From: Antedon mediterranea
Lineage: Eukaryota; Echinodermata; Crinoidea; Comatulida; Antedonidae
DNA length: 64,000 bases
Reading direction: 5' to 3'
Assembly (NCBI RefSeq): GCF_964355755.1
Contig: NC_092676.1
Coordinates: 29,649,871-29,713,870 of the forward strand
A model generated the notes under the pieces. The model searched no databases. It was not told where the DNA came from and saw only the letters and a list, made by a program, of their open reading frames with translations. Every line of letters starts with the position of its first letter. Position 1 is the first letter of the stretch. Position numbers and translations under genes: made by a program. Of the stretch, positions 42,001 to 56,800 are shown one piece after another.

Positions 42001-45000
42001 AATGACATCCTATCTTTGTTAATTATCAACAGCTGCACTGTTGATTAACTAAGCAATTATGCTTTTGTTTATCTTTCTAATATGCTCAATAATTAGATGG
42101 CCTAAAGTGGTCCCTTGCGTCCACTTCGATTCCATCAATATTCCCCGATAAACTGTTACAAAAATGATATCTTCATCCAACATAATGTTCCCGGTAGAGA
42201 TTTCAAACGATTGTCATTAAAAGGATTCGTTACAGTATGCGTTACAATTGCTGCTACAGTACATGTGAATATTGCTGGTAATTATCTCAAATACTGCACT
42301 ACTTTGCACATTTTAACATGTTTTATTCGCAAACAGATTTCATAGAAATCCATTATTATGTAATTAGCGCTAGTAAATTATGGATAAACCAGCTCATAAT
42401 CATCCACGCATGTGTAAACGAAACGACATTGAGTAATGTAATTTTAATTCTTGTATTTTAGTTCATAAATCATACAAAACATAGATAATATAAGAGAGGC
42501 TTGGATAGAGTTTTTTTTAACGACAATTGGTAGTTTGGAGTACATTACATTGTATTTGTTTACATTATTTTTCTATTATTATTATTGACATTCATATGTA
42601 ACATAAACAAGAATAACAAAAACAAAACAAAAACAGAAAACAAAACAGGCAATTATGGGAGAGGTTGGTGAATGTACACCGCTAAAACAGCCTCTCAACA
42701 ATACACAATTTAAATAAATTGTTTATAATGCTATTCATAATTTTACAACAAAAAGGTTTCTCATAATCTATATCTGGTACACGAAAGCCATGTGCGAACA
42801 ATATGCCCACAATAACACAGATAGTTTGTATATTGTGCTTTATTTTGAATTACAATTTATAATTTGTAATATACTGAATAATGTTTACATCATATCAGCC
42901 TAATATTATATTAAGTAAACCATCAATTAACAGTCTGATTTGGCATGGAAACTGTTAGACGCGCTTCTCCATGGGTCACATGAGAAATGTAAACTGCCAA
43001 CCAATCATAGGCCTGCATTTCAAAATCCAATATTCCCAATAGTGATAGCACAAGTTTGAGCCAATATTACATTTCTCGTTTGTCAGACACTTTGACTATA
43101 AAGAGTAAAATTAAATTCGGTCATTGGATTAATTTGAATCTCGAAAAGCGTCGATTGTATTTGTTTAACTCTTTTCTATTTACGGTGTAAATAAAGTTCG
43201 CGGGTTGGTTTGATTTTCTTTCCACTAAATAAAAGAGCTACTACATTTAGCATACCGAGAGTGAATAAGAATTGAATACATGGGGTGGGGGAGGGGGGGG
43301 GGGGGGTGGCGTATGGGGTCTGTGGACTCTGTTTGCAATTAACAATGCTGGTTAGATAACTGTATCTGCTGTACTGACAGTGGAGAGTGGAAGGGGAGAG
43401 AGACGGGGAAGAAATTCTTTTTCAGTGATACATAATTTGACGCGCGCGTACAAAAGTCGTGTTATCAACACGCACGCGTCTGTGATGATGTCATTGACGC
43501 GTTGTGGCGGCGAGTTATAATAGCATGGAAACAAAATGACATATGAGCGATACAATTGCATCCAAATGGAACGGCTTAGGCACTGGACTAACATATTACG
43601 TCAAATGAAAGGAGGCCTAGACACGTGTACCGGCTGATTTGTGCGGTTAAACAGACTGATATTGATATTAAACATGTTATGTTGTTTCAGCTTATTTACG
43701 ATAGCCTTGGACATAAAGTGTCCTAAATATTTTATTCCATACACTTCCAGAAAAAAAAACATCCTTTGCTGTTTTAGTAATAAATCGGTCTACTTCAACT
43801 TCTGTTTCTACTGAACCATGTACCAAGACCATCGCAATTTGCAATGGAATATGATGTAATACGCATGTTCTTTATTAAGTTAATTTGCATATTCACCTGT
43901 AATATGTTATTTAAACTGCATCTGTTTTATTCACACACGTGTAATAATGTTATCCAGTACGACTTCAGGTATCTTTTGCATGTCACTAACATCACATTGC
44001 TTGCATTGCAATCAAAGCATGTCAAGCTGAATAATGTGAAAGTACTAGTTACAGGTAATGTTTCTATGGTAACTCTAAACCGCTCAAATTATGCGCGCTA
44101 ACGAATCACGCGATCAACCAGATCCGACATTGTACGTAAATGCTATTAGAGTTAGTTATCAAAAAAGGAGAGACGTTTTGATTGACTTTGACACTTTGAT
44201 GGTTACCGGGAGGACATTATTTAGTGCTGTGACACCACCTAATCAAATAGATTATGCCAATTTTGATAGGCTTAACCGTTTTTGATAGAACTATGTTAGC
44301 GAATAATGTTAATTAATGATATAGTTCAGATATCAAACGGGAATCTTTCTGATGATGTTTAAAGTTTGCTGTTGCATCTGACATATAGACCTACTTCTTA
44401 ATAACATTCATGTCTTCTAATGTTGAAAGTTCATCATAATTAATAATCATGTCTTCATGATAAACTTTCAAATGTTTAGAATGTTTGAAAAATGTAAATG
44501 TCATCGTTATAGGTTTATATAATTAGTATTGTACGAAAATGTTAAATTCAACAAAATGTTTCAAACTTTCCATATTATATTTTTTTAATTTTCAAGACCA
44601 CTCTTAGTGGATCTTGTTAGTATAATTCTCCTACTACTATAATAATACCACAGGTTTGTAGTAAAAACGGTTTTTATTTCACGTAAATCATTTCAGGTCT
44701 CAATCTTTACAAAGTCGATAATCGATATGCTCAGCAGATAAAATGTTAGATTCGCAGAAGTTTTTTTTTTACTTATAGCGAGTCGATGTGAATGGTTAAG
44801 TGCGTTGGCGTAATTTTTTTTTTGAAAATTGATTTTTTGGTTTAAAATATAATTTAATTTAAATTATCCGGGCAGCAAATAATCATTGCCGTAAGCTTTA
44901 ACTCTACATTTAGCCTAATTGATATAATATTTATCGACGTATTTTTGTCCTGGAAATGTCTAATAATTATCCCAGTATCTTGCCGAAATTGCAAAACATA

Positions 45001-46155
45001 ACAAATATATGCCGACACAACCGACATTGTCTTGTTCATCAAATCGTTGATTTAAAAGAAAATATAATTGACAGAAAAACTAACCAGCGCTGACCGTACT
45101 AAGTGAGTAACCTAATTATGAATTAGGAAATCTGTAATCATAATGCAATCTTTCCATATTATTTTTCTTTTATTGTACTGTACAAAAACCTGTAATGATT
45201 TATTATTATGGTGATTTTTAATTTGTAATTTCATTTTGAATATTTCAAACGAGATCAGTTTAAGAAGTTCACGTTTTTACTGTCAGCTTAGGTGCCACAC
45301 AAATTACCATCCAAAGAGCATTGGGTATAGATTCGTTAACTGCGCATGCGTAATCTATTTTAAATACGAAATGCTCATTTGGCTGTTATATGTGTTAGAA
45401 TGGAAAATATATAATTACGGCGGGAACGGAAGGGCAACTTGTCTGACCATAATGTCAATTTATATTACATTCTTTAATTGTGTTCAATTTAAATTCATAG
45501 CCGTTTCCTAAGCACAAACATTTCGGGTGTGTTTTGTGGGAGACTTATTATCACCTTCATATTTTGCACTTGGGTCACAACAAACCAGGATTATAAAGAG
45601 TCCTAAAAAAGACGGGTGATGGGTTCACGGTAACTGCCTCTTCCTACCAAACTACATTCGACCTAAGACCAAGTCACATCATTGTAACACAGAAAATGCA
45701 TTATCACAATTTGTACGCGCAATGCACACTCACATTAACCATCAATTTGTACGCGCAACGCACACTCACGTTGATCATCAGTCATAGATATAACCACTCA
45801 ATCAACATCTTTTGATCTCCTTCAAATGCAAAAATCCTTAAATAATCTTTTAATAGATTTACTTGCTCTGAAAGACACATTTTTTTTTCAATTTTAAAGT
45901 AAAATGCCTTTCGCAGTATTGGTAAATGTTTCAAAGTATAATAAATCATGAGGAGGCGATTATACATCTTGCCAATAATTAACTATCTTAAGTCAATTCT
46001 TATTTTACATATCACATTTCTTCAACGCCTGATTATTCTAGAATATGTAGGCCTGTCTCTATATAATCAATACATATATTGGAAACATTTTTCTTCAAAT
46101 TCGATTGAACCCATGCCAATAACATCTTGTTGACACACATTTGCCCTACTATATA
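42001..46155. other. gene-poor interval, no coding gene recognised
   Basis: AT-rich DNA with a G-run at 43293-43306 inside a G-rich patch (43282-43309), and a CG-rich palindromic-looking stretch GACGCGCGCGTAC at 43440. Short open frames (for example 43844-44101, 45236-45511) show no family signature, so they are treated as chance. Confidence 0.5.
43282..43309 (+). other. poly-G tract, potential G-quadruplex
   Basis: Groups of four G, four G and fourteen G separated by single T or A bases. This could fold as a quadruplex, or contain assembly error in homopolymer length. Confidence 0.6.
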
Positions 46156-46314
46156 AAGCTCTGTCTACACTATCAAACTAGTTTGACAAAAAAGTGTGAA
46201 ATGCCCAAATATGGTAGTGATATTCTTCAATATGGTGATATGACATCATTATGTCCATATATGGGCATATCACATTTTTGGTCACATACAATTTGATAGT
46301 GTAGACAGAGCGTA
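46156..46314. mobile_element. MITE family 1, full-length copy with TAA flanks
   Basis: AGCTCTGTCTACACTATCAA at the left and TTTGATAGTGTAGACAGAGCG at the right are flanked by TAA on both sides. Confidence 0.87.
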
Positions 46315-47337
46315 AGAGAAAAAAACATGAATAGAAGTAATTATATGTGTATGTATATTGTTTTTAGGAATCTCCTCAAGAAGGATCCATTTTTAAATGA
46401 CATGTTTACAGCCGAAAATGTGATCTAGAAATGCAGATTTTTACATCGGTACAGTTTTAAAAAAGAGATAATATAAACAAAAGTTGATGAGAAAATGAAT
46501 AAGAAAGCCAATATTATATGTAAGCATAATGTATAAACATCCATCATTTTTAAATCAAACAGCAGATAAGTTAAAAATGGTTAAACGGACGGGCTGATAG
46601 ATTCTGTCTATATGACGTAGTCTGTGTGTACTTTCTTTGGCACTCGTCACGTTTTGACGGATGGTTTATTTAGTTCCGTCAAATAACTTTAGTTAAAATG
46701 TTTCTGTACTGCTTTCCGGCGGCGTTATGATTTACGGTATATACTATACTTGATCGTCACTCAGTCATTTTATTATTTCGCCTGTTCCATTCTCCAGCTT
46801 CCTAATGTGAGATCCATTACATTCCGGTAGTACTAGTGCTTGACGTTGTGTAACGCTACTATTCCATTTACTACAGTATCATGCATTGTTTGTTCGTCCT
46901 CCTCCCCTATCCCTTTATTCATTTCTTCTCTATATTAATGATAATCATAAGCCCATAGAATTAATTTTATCAGCCTCTTTCATCCTTGTATTTTGTTTCT
47001 CGCTTCGTTCTCCTCTCATCATCCTCAAGCCTGTTATATCAAGTAACGTCTTAAAATGTTACACTTATCTATTTTCAATTTTGTCAAACAAGCTATCCAG
47101 GAGTTTATTCTTCAAAGTGTGATATTTCGATGTACAAATTCCTCCGTCCACATGAGTCGACGTCGGAAGATATTCAAAGAAAGAACAGTTGCATTTTGTT
47201 ATCAGTGTGAATACACTGTGTACTAAATATTTCTGTCGAAAATGTCAGTAGGAAGACAAGCGTGTGATTAAATTGCTCACAGTTGTATATTTGGTGTGTT
47301 TGTTGTGATTCCTCTTCAGAGATATTATTCGATCTCG
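46315..47337. other. intergenic, nothing recognised
   Basis: No coding or RNA gene seen. The plus-strand open frame 46886-47122 is hydrophobic but has no recognisable domain. Confidence 0.45.
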
Positions 47338-47525
47338 CACCTACTGTGCGACACCATGAGCAACGCACGCGACACCATGGGCAACGCATACGCGCCTACT
47401 GCGCGACACAATTAGCAACGCATACGAGCCTACTGTGAAGACGTGCGCGCATGGTAAACACATACGCGCCTACTGGGCGACACAATGAGCAACGCATACG
47501 CGCCTACTATGACGACGTGCGCATG
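47338..47525. repeat. degenerate CG-rich tandem repeat, about 35-60 bp
   Basis: The words CGCGCCTACTG, GCGACACAATGAGC and AACGCATACG recur four to five times with irregular spacing. This is unusual CpG density for the surrounding sequence. Confidence 0.75.
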
Positions 47526-48543
47526 TGCAGTTTAAACGCTTATTTTAAGTACACGCGTCTCTATTTATTGTGTAATTACTATTTTGTTGGAATAGTTTTC
47601 ATATCAAAATTATCATCAAGGTTATACAATCACTTTCATTTCCCTTGCGGTAAAATGAATGAATGTTTTGTAAACCAGTCTGTTGATTCAGCAAATAATC
47701 TCAGCTAGTAACGTTTTTCGAAATCAGTTTTGAAAGTAGAATTAAGTTAAGAAATGTATTAGATTTAATTCTTCAAGATAACAAATTGAATTCTGAATAT
47801 TATTTTAGACACTCAAGTTCGGTTAACTAGCTCGGTATCTAGTCATCATAACACATAAATCTAATACAGATAAACATTAGCCTAAATTTCATACATTATT
47901 TTGTTAAATCATAACAAAATTATTTCACAAAATACCATTTTTATCTTTAACATTTAGAACTCCAAGAATATTTGACCAACATAATAAATAAATTTACGAG
48001 ATATACCTGATTTGAGCCGATGAAAACAGCCTAGTGGTGAATCAACGGCATTCAACGTGCCTCCTTCACTAGATAATTTCATATTATGAATAATGCATGC
48101 TTACTGCCTGTAAGTCAGCTACAATTTCCAAACACTGACCATATCTCCATAATTTCTCATAAATTTGTAGTAATCGTATCTTCTCTATCAATTTTGATAT
48201 TGAATTGTTACCTGATAACGTAGACATTTTTTGATGCATATACAAGGAATTATTTTAATACTTTCGTTATATTGCTGTAACACAATGATGAATATCAGCC
48301 TGGCTTTCTCGCCAAAGCATGTGGGTAAGTCATATTATAATCTGCTATGTTCATTGGTTTTTTTTAATGTGAAGGGCTGCGACACATGAAACATGTATCG
48401 TCAATGGGTGATTCTTGTAATGAAGTTAGGCCTATAAAACACTGACACTGTATTACGGAATCTGCCTGATACTACTGGATGTATAATGCCATATGTGAAG
48501 ATACAGTACAAATACAGAGAATCGTATGGATAAAACATGGTTA
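47526..48543. other. intergenic, nothing recognised
   Basis: AT-rich, no repeats or coding frames identified. Confidence 0.45.
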
Positions 48544-48698
48544 TTTCAACTTAATTTCCGTAAAGACATAAGCGCAACGCAAGTAATTCGATCAATCACA
48601 AACGATGGATTACTAAAACTTGTCGCGTCGTTGGTCAACACGCTTGAGTTACGCATACGTCCTTACATTGTGTCATCAGGAGCCAAGCTTTAATAGTG
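48544..48698. mobile_element. MITE family 2 copy
   Basis: AAGACATAAGCGCAACGCAAG then GATCAATCACAAACGATGGATTA, followed by the inverse arm ending GAGCCAAGCTTTAA. Confidence 0.7.
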
Positions 48699-50185
48699 CT
48701 CAAAACAAATGCGTTTAATTTGCTCATTTTGTAACAAGGTACATAATTAATATTATTGGTTTATGATTACTGTGTAAGTACGCCTGCTGTGGTGTGCGTA
48801 TAATGACCATATTTGGAAGTATACAATAATCGGCAAAATAACTTAATAAATAGAATTCAAAAACACTAATGTATAATTATATTGTATTGTAATTTTCTAT
48901 AGACACTAATTATTCGACCTTTAATGTAAATTAATTTCCACAATTGTTATGTAATTACGGTCTAATAATTGTGAATAAGCCCGCAATAGTTTAATGAATC
49001 ACAATGAACTGAATAGATACGATGTGTATATTGTATATATAATTACTGTTGTGAATAACAATAATTGTCAATTGCTAATAGTTATTATTTAATTCATTAA
49101 ACATTTTACTAAAGAGAGATTTCCAGAGGCACACCGCAGATGGTAGAAAAAGAAAGGATAATTAACAAAAAAAAACCACAGAATACATTAAACAATCAAG
49201 CTAATGAACATACATACACTTTACGCGCGCCGTGGTATTGTGTATTATATATATATAAAGCGCATCAAGTGCAGTTTCCCTTAGTGACGTCACTTGAAAT
49301 CTATGCCATTTTAAGCCATATCACCAGATCTATAATTGTCGGCAATGTTACAAAGGTTGAACATTTCAACACTTGTAACACATGTATGTCATGGTGTTAT
49401 AATAACATTAATGGCGTACTATGTATGTTATGTTAATACCTATGTTACTACCTATACCAATAGTAGCACCATTTTAGATTTATCGCAATGGCGGGTGCAA
49501 AGAAAACATAAAAAAAAAAATATATTATTTATTCACTCAGTAAATGTATATATGTTTTTATGTTTTATAATAATGTACCACTAAACACAGTAAAACATTT
49601 AATACTTTGTCTGAACTGTCACAGTCGACGTTAGAAATAATACATTAGCACGTGGCATTACAAAGACGACTTTTTTATTTTTTGTAATCATTAACACAAA
49701 CCGTTGTATATATAAATGACTTTTATTTTTATATCACAATGAATCAAAATAAAATGAGTTCTAAGACATTAAGAACACAATAAGAATCGATTAAAACAGT
49801 TCGACAAAAGCAATGTCAACATTTAACATCTATTTTCAGCAAACTTTTTCAACGATTCTAAATAAGGAGATTTTTCAAATATAAGTATGTTTATTTGTAC
49901 AGTATTATTGGCGTATAACTATACATTATCAGTTTTTAGAAATCAAATTAACATATACAGTAAGTGGCACTAAGAAAAAAAACAACAAAGAATAGATAAA
50001 TTAATACATTATTGGACAGAGATAAGCCAGAATCTAATAATACAATGACAAGAGCTCTATTTGTGTACAGGTGTTATTGAGAACGTAAATTAAAGTGATT
50101 CATTTATAGACCGACATAAAAGAAGAAGAAGTTTTCTGTTACGTCATTCATCGGCCGTATTTTGAAAAAGGTTTAAATACTGTTT
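48699..50185. other. intergenic, nothing recognised
   Basis: AT-rich sequence. Two overlapping open frames (49140-49584) lack domain or splice support. Confidence 0.45.
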
Positions 50186-50186
50186 A

Positions 50187-50290
50187 ATCTCTGTCTACAC
50201 TATCAAACTTTATGTGACAAAAAATGTGATGTGCCCATATATGGACATGATGTGTCATATCACTATCATATTTTGTCAGACAGACAGAGA
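50187..50290. mobile_element. MITE family 1, right-truncated copy
   Basis: TCTCTGTCTACACTATCAAA begins the copy; it ends abruptly at CATATTTTGTCAGACAGACAG. Confidence 0.78.
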
Positions 50291-50639
50291 TTTATTCCTC
50301 CTGATGACATAATAAATGTCGAGATATTTTATCCTGACATGATGACGTCATAAGATTGGACCATAGAGGTTTAACATTTGATACCTCTTATGCACATTCG
50401 TTGATGATTGAAAGGCGCACCATACCCGTACAGTGTCCTCTGATAGACTATTACCTTTTGCAATAGGATAGAAAATTGAAGACGAATTTTTTAAGCAAAT
50501 CTCATTTAATTCAAGTTTACGTTATGATTTAGAGAGGGAGCTAATATAATCATTTGGATTATTTGACAAATTCAGTTTTCTTATGCATGATTTTTATTTT
50601 GCCTGTTATCAATTATGTTAACTCCGCCTTTTTTAGGAG

Positions 50640-50878
50640 ACATAATTAATTGTTTTTTAAAGTTCTGATGTTGTTTTTTTTCTATTTTGTGGCGTTACCC
50701 ACTATTTCATTCTCAAATGATCAATCCAATGATTTTACACTTTATCCAAATATTCTCTTGTTATTCTGATTTTTTTCCCAGTCATTTTCTGATGTTGTTT
50801 ATTTGTTTCTTTTGTTGCTTACCTTCTTGATGTTAATGTTATCAAAGTTTATGTATTAATAAAGAATTGAATTGAATT
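50640..50878 (+). mobile_element. LINE 3' UTR fragment
   Basis: A T-rich stretch ends ATGTATTAATAAAGAATTGAATTGAATT, that is a poly(A) signal plus a (GAATT)n tail typical of L2/CR1-like elements. No coding part remains. Confidence 0.6.
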
Positions 50879-50879
50879 A

Positions 50880-51395
50880 AATGGTTCCTGATTGCATGTT
50901 TAAATATCATTTAGGATAGCCTGGCCATTTAGATCGTGCTACAATATGATCCCTACATTTTCAATGTGAATAAAAAGCAATAATCACAACAGAAAATGTC
51001 TAGATTACATAGTAGTATGCAGATATTTTGGCTAACTTAACCACCTTAACAAGGTTGTGAAAGAATCGAGTATAAGTTGGTAAGAGTGCGAAGAAGTCAA
51101 ATTATCGATACATACAGATTCAACAGATCAATTAATCTTGATGAATCGGCGCCAAATGATTTATGCCGACCTTTTCAAATGATTTTAACATTTTGTTTTC
51201 ATACTATTATTGTTACTGTTTTATTGCGGGAACTATATATAATTTATAGCACCAACTTTTAATTGTTAATTTTGAATCTAGGCCATCTTATGTGTTAAAG
51301 TAGGTATACAAAGTAAAGGTAAAATGTGTAATATAAATACACAGTTCCATTACAAAAAATAATACTATTAATGTATGCCATTTTATCTTTGGTTT
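50880..51395. other. intergenic, nothing recognised
   Basis: No supported feature. Confidence 0.45.
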
Positions 51396-51553
51396 CCTCT
51401 AGGAGATGCGCAGCGTAAGGACTTGCGCGTATCGCAATTAATTTGACCAATCACAACGCGATTGAAAATCCGAAATGACGTTTGTGATTGGTCAAATCAC
51501 TTTACGTCATTGCATTGCGTCGAGTCCGTCCAAGTGTGACCAAGCTTTAGAGG
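51396..51553. mobile_element. MITE family 2 copy
   Basis: Inverted arms TTTGACCAATCACAACGCGATT and CGTTTGTGATTGGTCAAATCACTT; right end GTCCAAGTGTGACCAAGCTTTAG. Confidence 0.75.
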
Positions 51554-53635
51554 ATAACATGCATATATTTCCAACACCTTTCATTTCTCGGATACAAATA
51601 TTGTGGAAGAGTACGGTTAAATGACAAGACGATTTGTATTATGTATGATTTATTTTAAAGAGTTAAGTAGTCTATCATCATCGAATGTCCAGCGTGTAAC
51701 ATAAATGTTTGACATGGCTTTACACTAAACCTGCAGGTGCTCTGTAACTAGACCCCGTAACCTAATAACCATTCACATCTTTGGCATATTTTTCCCTTAA
51801 ATGAAATTGTATGTTCACCTTGCCATGTAGAAAAAAAGAAGTTCAAATTCGTTATTAAAATTACGCGTTAAAACTTAATTGACCAATCAAATACGATCAT
51901 TAATCCACAAGGGACGAGGATAGCAACTTAATTAACCAATCAAATACGCCGTTAAAAAAATAGCCCGCCATCTACTTCGCCACACGCAGTAAAAGTACGC
52001 AGAGTAAATTGTTCATCAACCAATCAGGCGCGTCGTTTAAAAAAAACCACGTGACTTACACATAAAACTACCATTAATCTACATTGCTCGCACCACACAG
52101 TTGGATATGAGTTAATATTTCAAATGTGATTATGTACTACCAGCCGATAGGTAAACTATAGCCATGAATGCGATGATCAATTTGTATCTCGATGACGGAT
52201 AATTCAAACGCGCGCGGCGTACTATGTCGCGTCAACTGAGCTAGCTACGCGTGAATTTAGGATAACTTTTCTAATTATAATTTCTATTATTGGATCATTT
52301 ATCTTATTAAAAAGGTATAGTTTAAAACTGAAAACACGGTAAGAATTTTAACCTAAGTTATAGTTTATAGTAAATCTCCATGTATTTTATAAGAAATAAT
52401 TTTATTTAAATTAGGTAGCAGATCAATTCCGTATTAGGGCCATACATGGTTTGTAAATGAGTAATTTATGTTCCATTTAATCAAGATAACTTTGTGTGCA
52501 ATAAGTAACGTTTTATGTCTAAGCTGCACCCAACACAAATTGGATACAATTTTCTAGTGAGAACCAGCACTTGGCACTGACAATGAACAACTCGTTAGAA
52601 ATATTAATACCGAAAACATTTTGTTGTATCAAGAAACAGTGAAATTAATGTCACTCTTCCCTGGTTGTATTAACTTATCATTTTTGTTATCGTGTCTACA
52701 GAACGCAATCCATCATAATTACCGTATTCTACCAGTAATGTGTATCTACGCATGCGCATTCTACTACTATTTGAAGTAATTATGCACTTATATTATTGGA
52801 AATTAATAACACTTTTTCTATATTAGCTTTATAATAATGCTGCATATACCTAATTACTTTGAATTTAGCATTTAAAAATACTAAAAGCTACATATTATTT
52901 CGATAAAGTTTCAACTTACGAAGTATATTGTGTAAAATACTTATATAACCTTATAATATCTATGCAATTTGTAATTACATTTTTTATTAGGTTTTGTACA
53001 GTACAGTATTTTTTATTATTTCTTTTTATGGACAAATATAGAACACCGGTAGCAGTAAATCATGTATTTCATATTTACAACATTTTTTTGTGTTCATAAT
53101 GACAAAGCTTTGTTTATAAACTGTTCTTGTTTATGATCATAATTGCAACGTTAATCTTTTAATTCTCAAATAATAATAGTTTTGTTTATAAAACTGTTTT
53201 CCTGATCATATCGGCATTTACCAGCAGCAGCAGGATAAAATGATATATAATATTTATATATTCAACAGCTGCATCGTGAATAATTCTGGATTGTTATGGA
53301 GGTTATTATTATTATTATTATTATGATTCTAGTGCGTACATTTCTCGTCGTCGTTTTCGAGGCAATTTTATATTTCGATGATATTTGCAAATCAAGCACC
53401 AAAAGTACTGTCATGCTGTTCTTGTTTGCCAAGGTTCGTTTCCAGGTCATAACCAAGGACAATTTTATCAAGACAGCTTTGTTGAAAGTTATTAGGAAAA
53501 TACGATTTCTAAAATTTAGTAAGTATTGCAGACCAGTATTAGGCCTACTGTAGTTGTATAACTAACTCAAAATAACCAAAAGGTGTAAACTTTTTTAATA
53601 CGATATGTGTCAAAATACTCGACAAGGATACATCA
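51554..53635. other. gene-poor interval
   Basis: Near 51870-52040 the phrase TTAATTGACCAATCAAATACG(A/C) recurs twice (51878, 51932) with a related AACCAATCAGGCGCG at 52018; these contain CCAAT boxes and could be promoter-like or another repeat. A (TTA)n microsatellite is at 53303-53323. No gene recognised. Confidence 0.45.
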
Positions 53636-53866
53636 GCATCTTGATGCGCTACGCGATACTATATCAATTTGACGCGCTACGCGATACTACATCATTTTGA
53701 CGCGCTACGCGATACTCTATCAATTTGACGCGCTACGCGATACTCTATCGATTTGACGTGATACTACATCATTTTGACGCGCTACGCGATACTCTATCAT
53801 TTTGACGCGATACTACATCATTTTGACGCGATACTATATCATTTTGACGCGGTACTATATATCGAT
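53636..53866. repeat. CG-rich tandem repeat, about 30 bp, 8-9 copies
   Basis: TTTGACGCGCTACGCGATACTA repeats with spacer TATCA(A/T). Later copies lose the CTACGCG part (TTTTGACGCGATACTATATC), so two unit lengths are interleaved. Confidence 0.88.
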
Positions 53867-56800
53867 TTAAGCGCCGCACGTCGTGCCACTTATTCTTCAA
53901 GTTTTTAAATTTCTATTCTTTAGATAGGTTACACTTTTTGAAAAAGTGTGTAAAAATAATCTTGTTTCTGTTTTTCTACATCAAGTATATTATTATTGAT
54001 ATTGTGGCCATATTTAAGTCGTCTTTGAAGATTACAATTAAAAATAATAATGTATTATTAATGATTTTTAAAATTTGTCTGGCGCCCTCTTAACATGATA
54101 TATTTCTTAAAACGTACTTTCAAAATAAACCCTTACCCCATTTCAAAAATATAAATAAATACATTAAAAACTTTGCTGAAATGTTAATGATTCTTGTATA
54201 CACTTTAATTTAATACTTTTTTCATCTTATTTACTATAAACTTTGTAAGCCAATATTGGTCCAATTTTGATTTCAGTGAATGTCAATCTATCTCATTAGC
54301 AGACGACATTATAATGGGCGGGAAAGGTGTCTTACGTCTATGATGCATCGTAAGTGACCTTTGTAAATCTTGGTGACATGTGATATAACATTAATGTGGC
54401 AATCCAATTTATTCTGTGATTGGTTTTGAGTAGATCGATCCGATTTCACAGATCAATATTATAAATAATGATTATTTTAATCTTTAACGTGATTATATAT
54501 TTCCATATAAAGAAATAATTTGTAATATGAGGTATATTGATGGATTTGTATCGCACACTTATGTGTGTTGTCATTACACATTTAATTTGCATTTCAGACA
54601 TTTATTCTCAGGTAAGTTGGTTTATGGGTACGGTAATTATCGGTAATTTGTATAGTGGGTTGATCACCTAATAACTAAGGCTACACGCGACCTAAATATC
54701 GTAGAATTTGTATAGTCTGGGTTGATCATCACCAAATAACTGAGCCTAAATACAACCTAAATAGCGTCGAATTAATTACAGGAGCATACGTTACACTACT
54801 ATGTAATAAATAACACTAGCCTTGGCCTTATTATCATCGCCCACCACTCTTTACAAAAGGTTTACTCGATCGCACGCGCGTTCAATCTAATGACCACACG
54901 TTTATGTACCGGAGTTACGCAACCAGTGTCCCAGTTATTACCGTGTCTATTATCGGCTATGAACGCGCTGGTAATCGATCAGACTTTGTGGTCAAGAGGA
55001 ATGTTTGTATTTCGACAAACGATTATTACCGTCCAACTATACTGAATAATGTTATGACAAGCATTGATACGTGTGGATGCCATTCATAGAGGCTTTTAAA
55101 ATACCTTCGTATTAACATTGTATATAAAAAAAAATCGGAAACATTCGCTTGACTTATTGTTTATCCACCAATAGTTTATGGTTATTAAAACTGGGGCAAT
55201 AGCTTACGTGTTATTCTGACTGGACATACTTATAACAATAAAAACCAGGCAAGTGATATCAATCTTCCCAGATGATAAAAACGTTAATTAGCGATTTTAC
55301 GTGGTTGGTTCAGAGATGATTTGGATTTCCACTTTGTCATTTAAGGTTTGAAAATTTCAATACTCTGTCCGAGATGATTACTGTGTTATTTCTTATTTTT
55401 ACTTAAATGGCTAAGATACAAAGGTACGTGCGCGCACCACTCACGTACTTAAAAAACCCAATTATTACATTTTTTCTCTATTTTGAAGAATATTGTACAA
55501 AATAATTTAGTTTAGTAGATCTATAATACTGTAAGGCCTATTTATTATGGAAAGATGTGACGAAATGTTTTTTTATTCTTGAGGAAGTGTCGTTGGGAGA
55601 GAGATTACCAAATTCTGAATAGGATCATGAGACATCTTACATCTTTACATTCAATACCCCTTTAACCATCATTAAAATAACATTGATTATTATTGAAAAA
55701 TGCGCATAAATTGTATAGGATGAACCGAAAGCAATTCTACTCAACTTGATTTAATTAAACTAGGCATTCATTTTAATCTGAATATGATAGCAAAATAAAT
55801 TTAAAGCGACCCATTCATTTCGATATTGACACATGCGCACATTATAGTGCGTTACAACCACCAGAGTCACACTTATTCAAAATAAGAATGTTTATGAAAT
55901 GCATCCACCGCGCTTTCGTCGTGGCAACGTGACTGCGCGTAATTCAATCGCGCGCTTGTTGATAGCCAATTGCAGTCGTCAAAACTCTACCGCGTAGAGT
56001 AATGAGGTCCTTGCAAATTCACTCCGCCTCTTTAATCCGTTGAAGCGTTCCATATTTTGCAGCAACTTTGGATCGGAATAAGCGATATTTTTATGACGTA
56101 ACTTGATCAGAATGTTCTATTAAAAAGGAATATAACATATCGGTCGTGCTGGCTGTATTTTTTTCCAATTCTGTCAATTTGTTATAAGCTTTCTACTGAA
56201 CATAAACTCCGAAACACCAATGCACTTGATGGAACATTATTTCCCTCTCCTGGCCTCATCCTCTCCGTAACTTTAGTTTAGGCCTATGTTTTAGTATTTC
56301 TATTTTCAGATATTTTTGAATTATTAAATTGTGTTTATTGATTTTAATATCATCACAGCAGGTAAAATGTCAGAATATTCAATAAAATTCAAAATGAATT
56401 CTACTCTTTGATAATCCAGTTGTCACAGAAAAATATTAAAATGTAATTATCATAATATTTATTTTAATGAAAACTGTACTGTGTTTTGTCGCATCAATTT
56501 AACACTATGGACGATGGCCGGCTTTTAAGCTAATGAAATTGCTGAGTTTTCGTGTACTTTGATCATCACTAATGTAATGTTTGTATTAAACTAGAATCAA
56601 CTTTTATTTATCCCACACGGGGCAATCATGACAAGGTATGCATTACATCGTTAAAAAGTACAACAAACAACGATCACTGTCATTATAAACTGGCAACAGG
56701 TACAAATGGATTTCTTTGACGATTGGTTTTGTTTCAAACAGATACCTGTACATTATGTCGAGAATAGCTACGCGTCACGTATCGTATAAAAAAACGTTGT

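Noticed and set aside
41644-42038. Tandem-repeat protein gene on either strand
   Set aside because: Open in several frames purely from the 36-bp period; no exon boundaries or domain.
49140-49584. Two overlapping plus-strand frames as a small gene
   Set aside because: No recognisable domain, biased low-complexity start (KKKPQN) and no splice signals in consistent phase.
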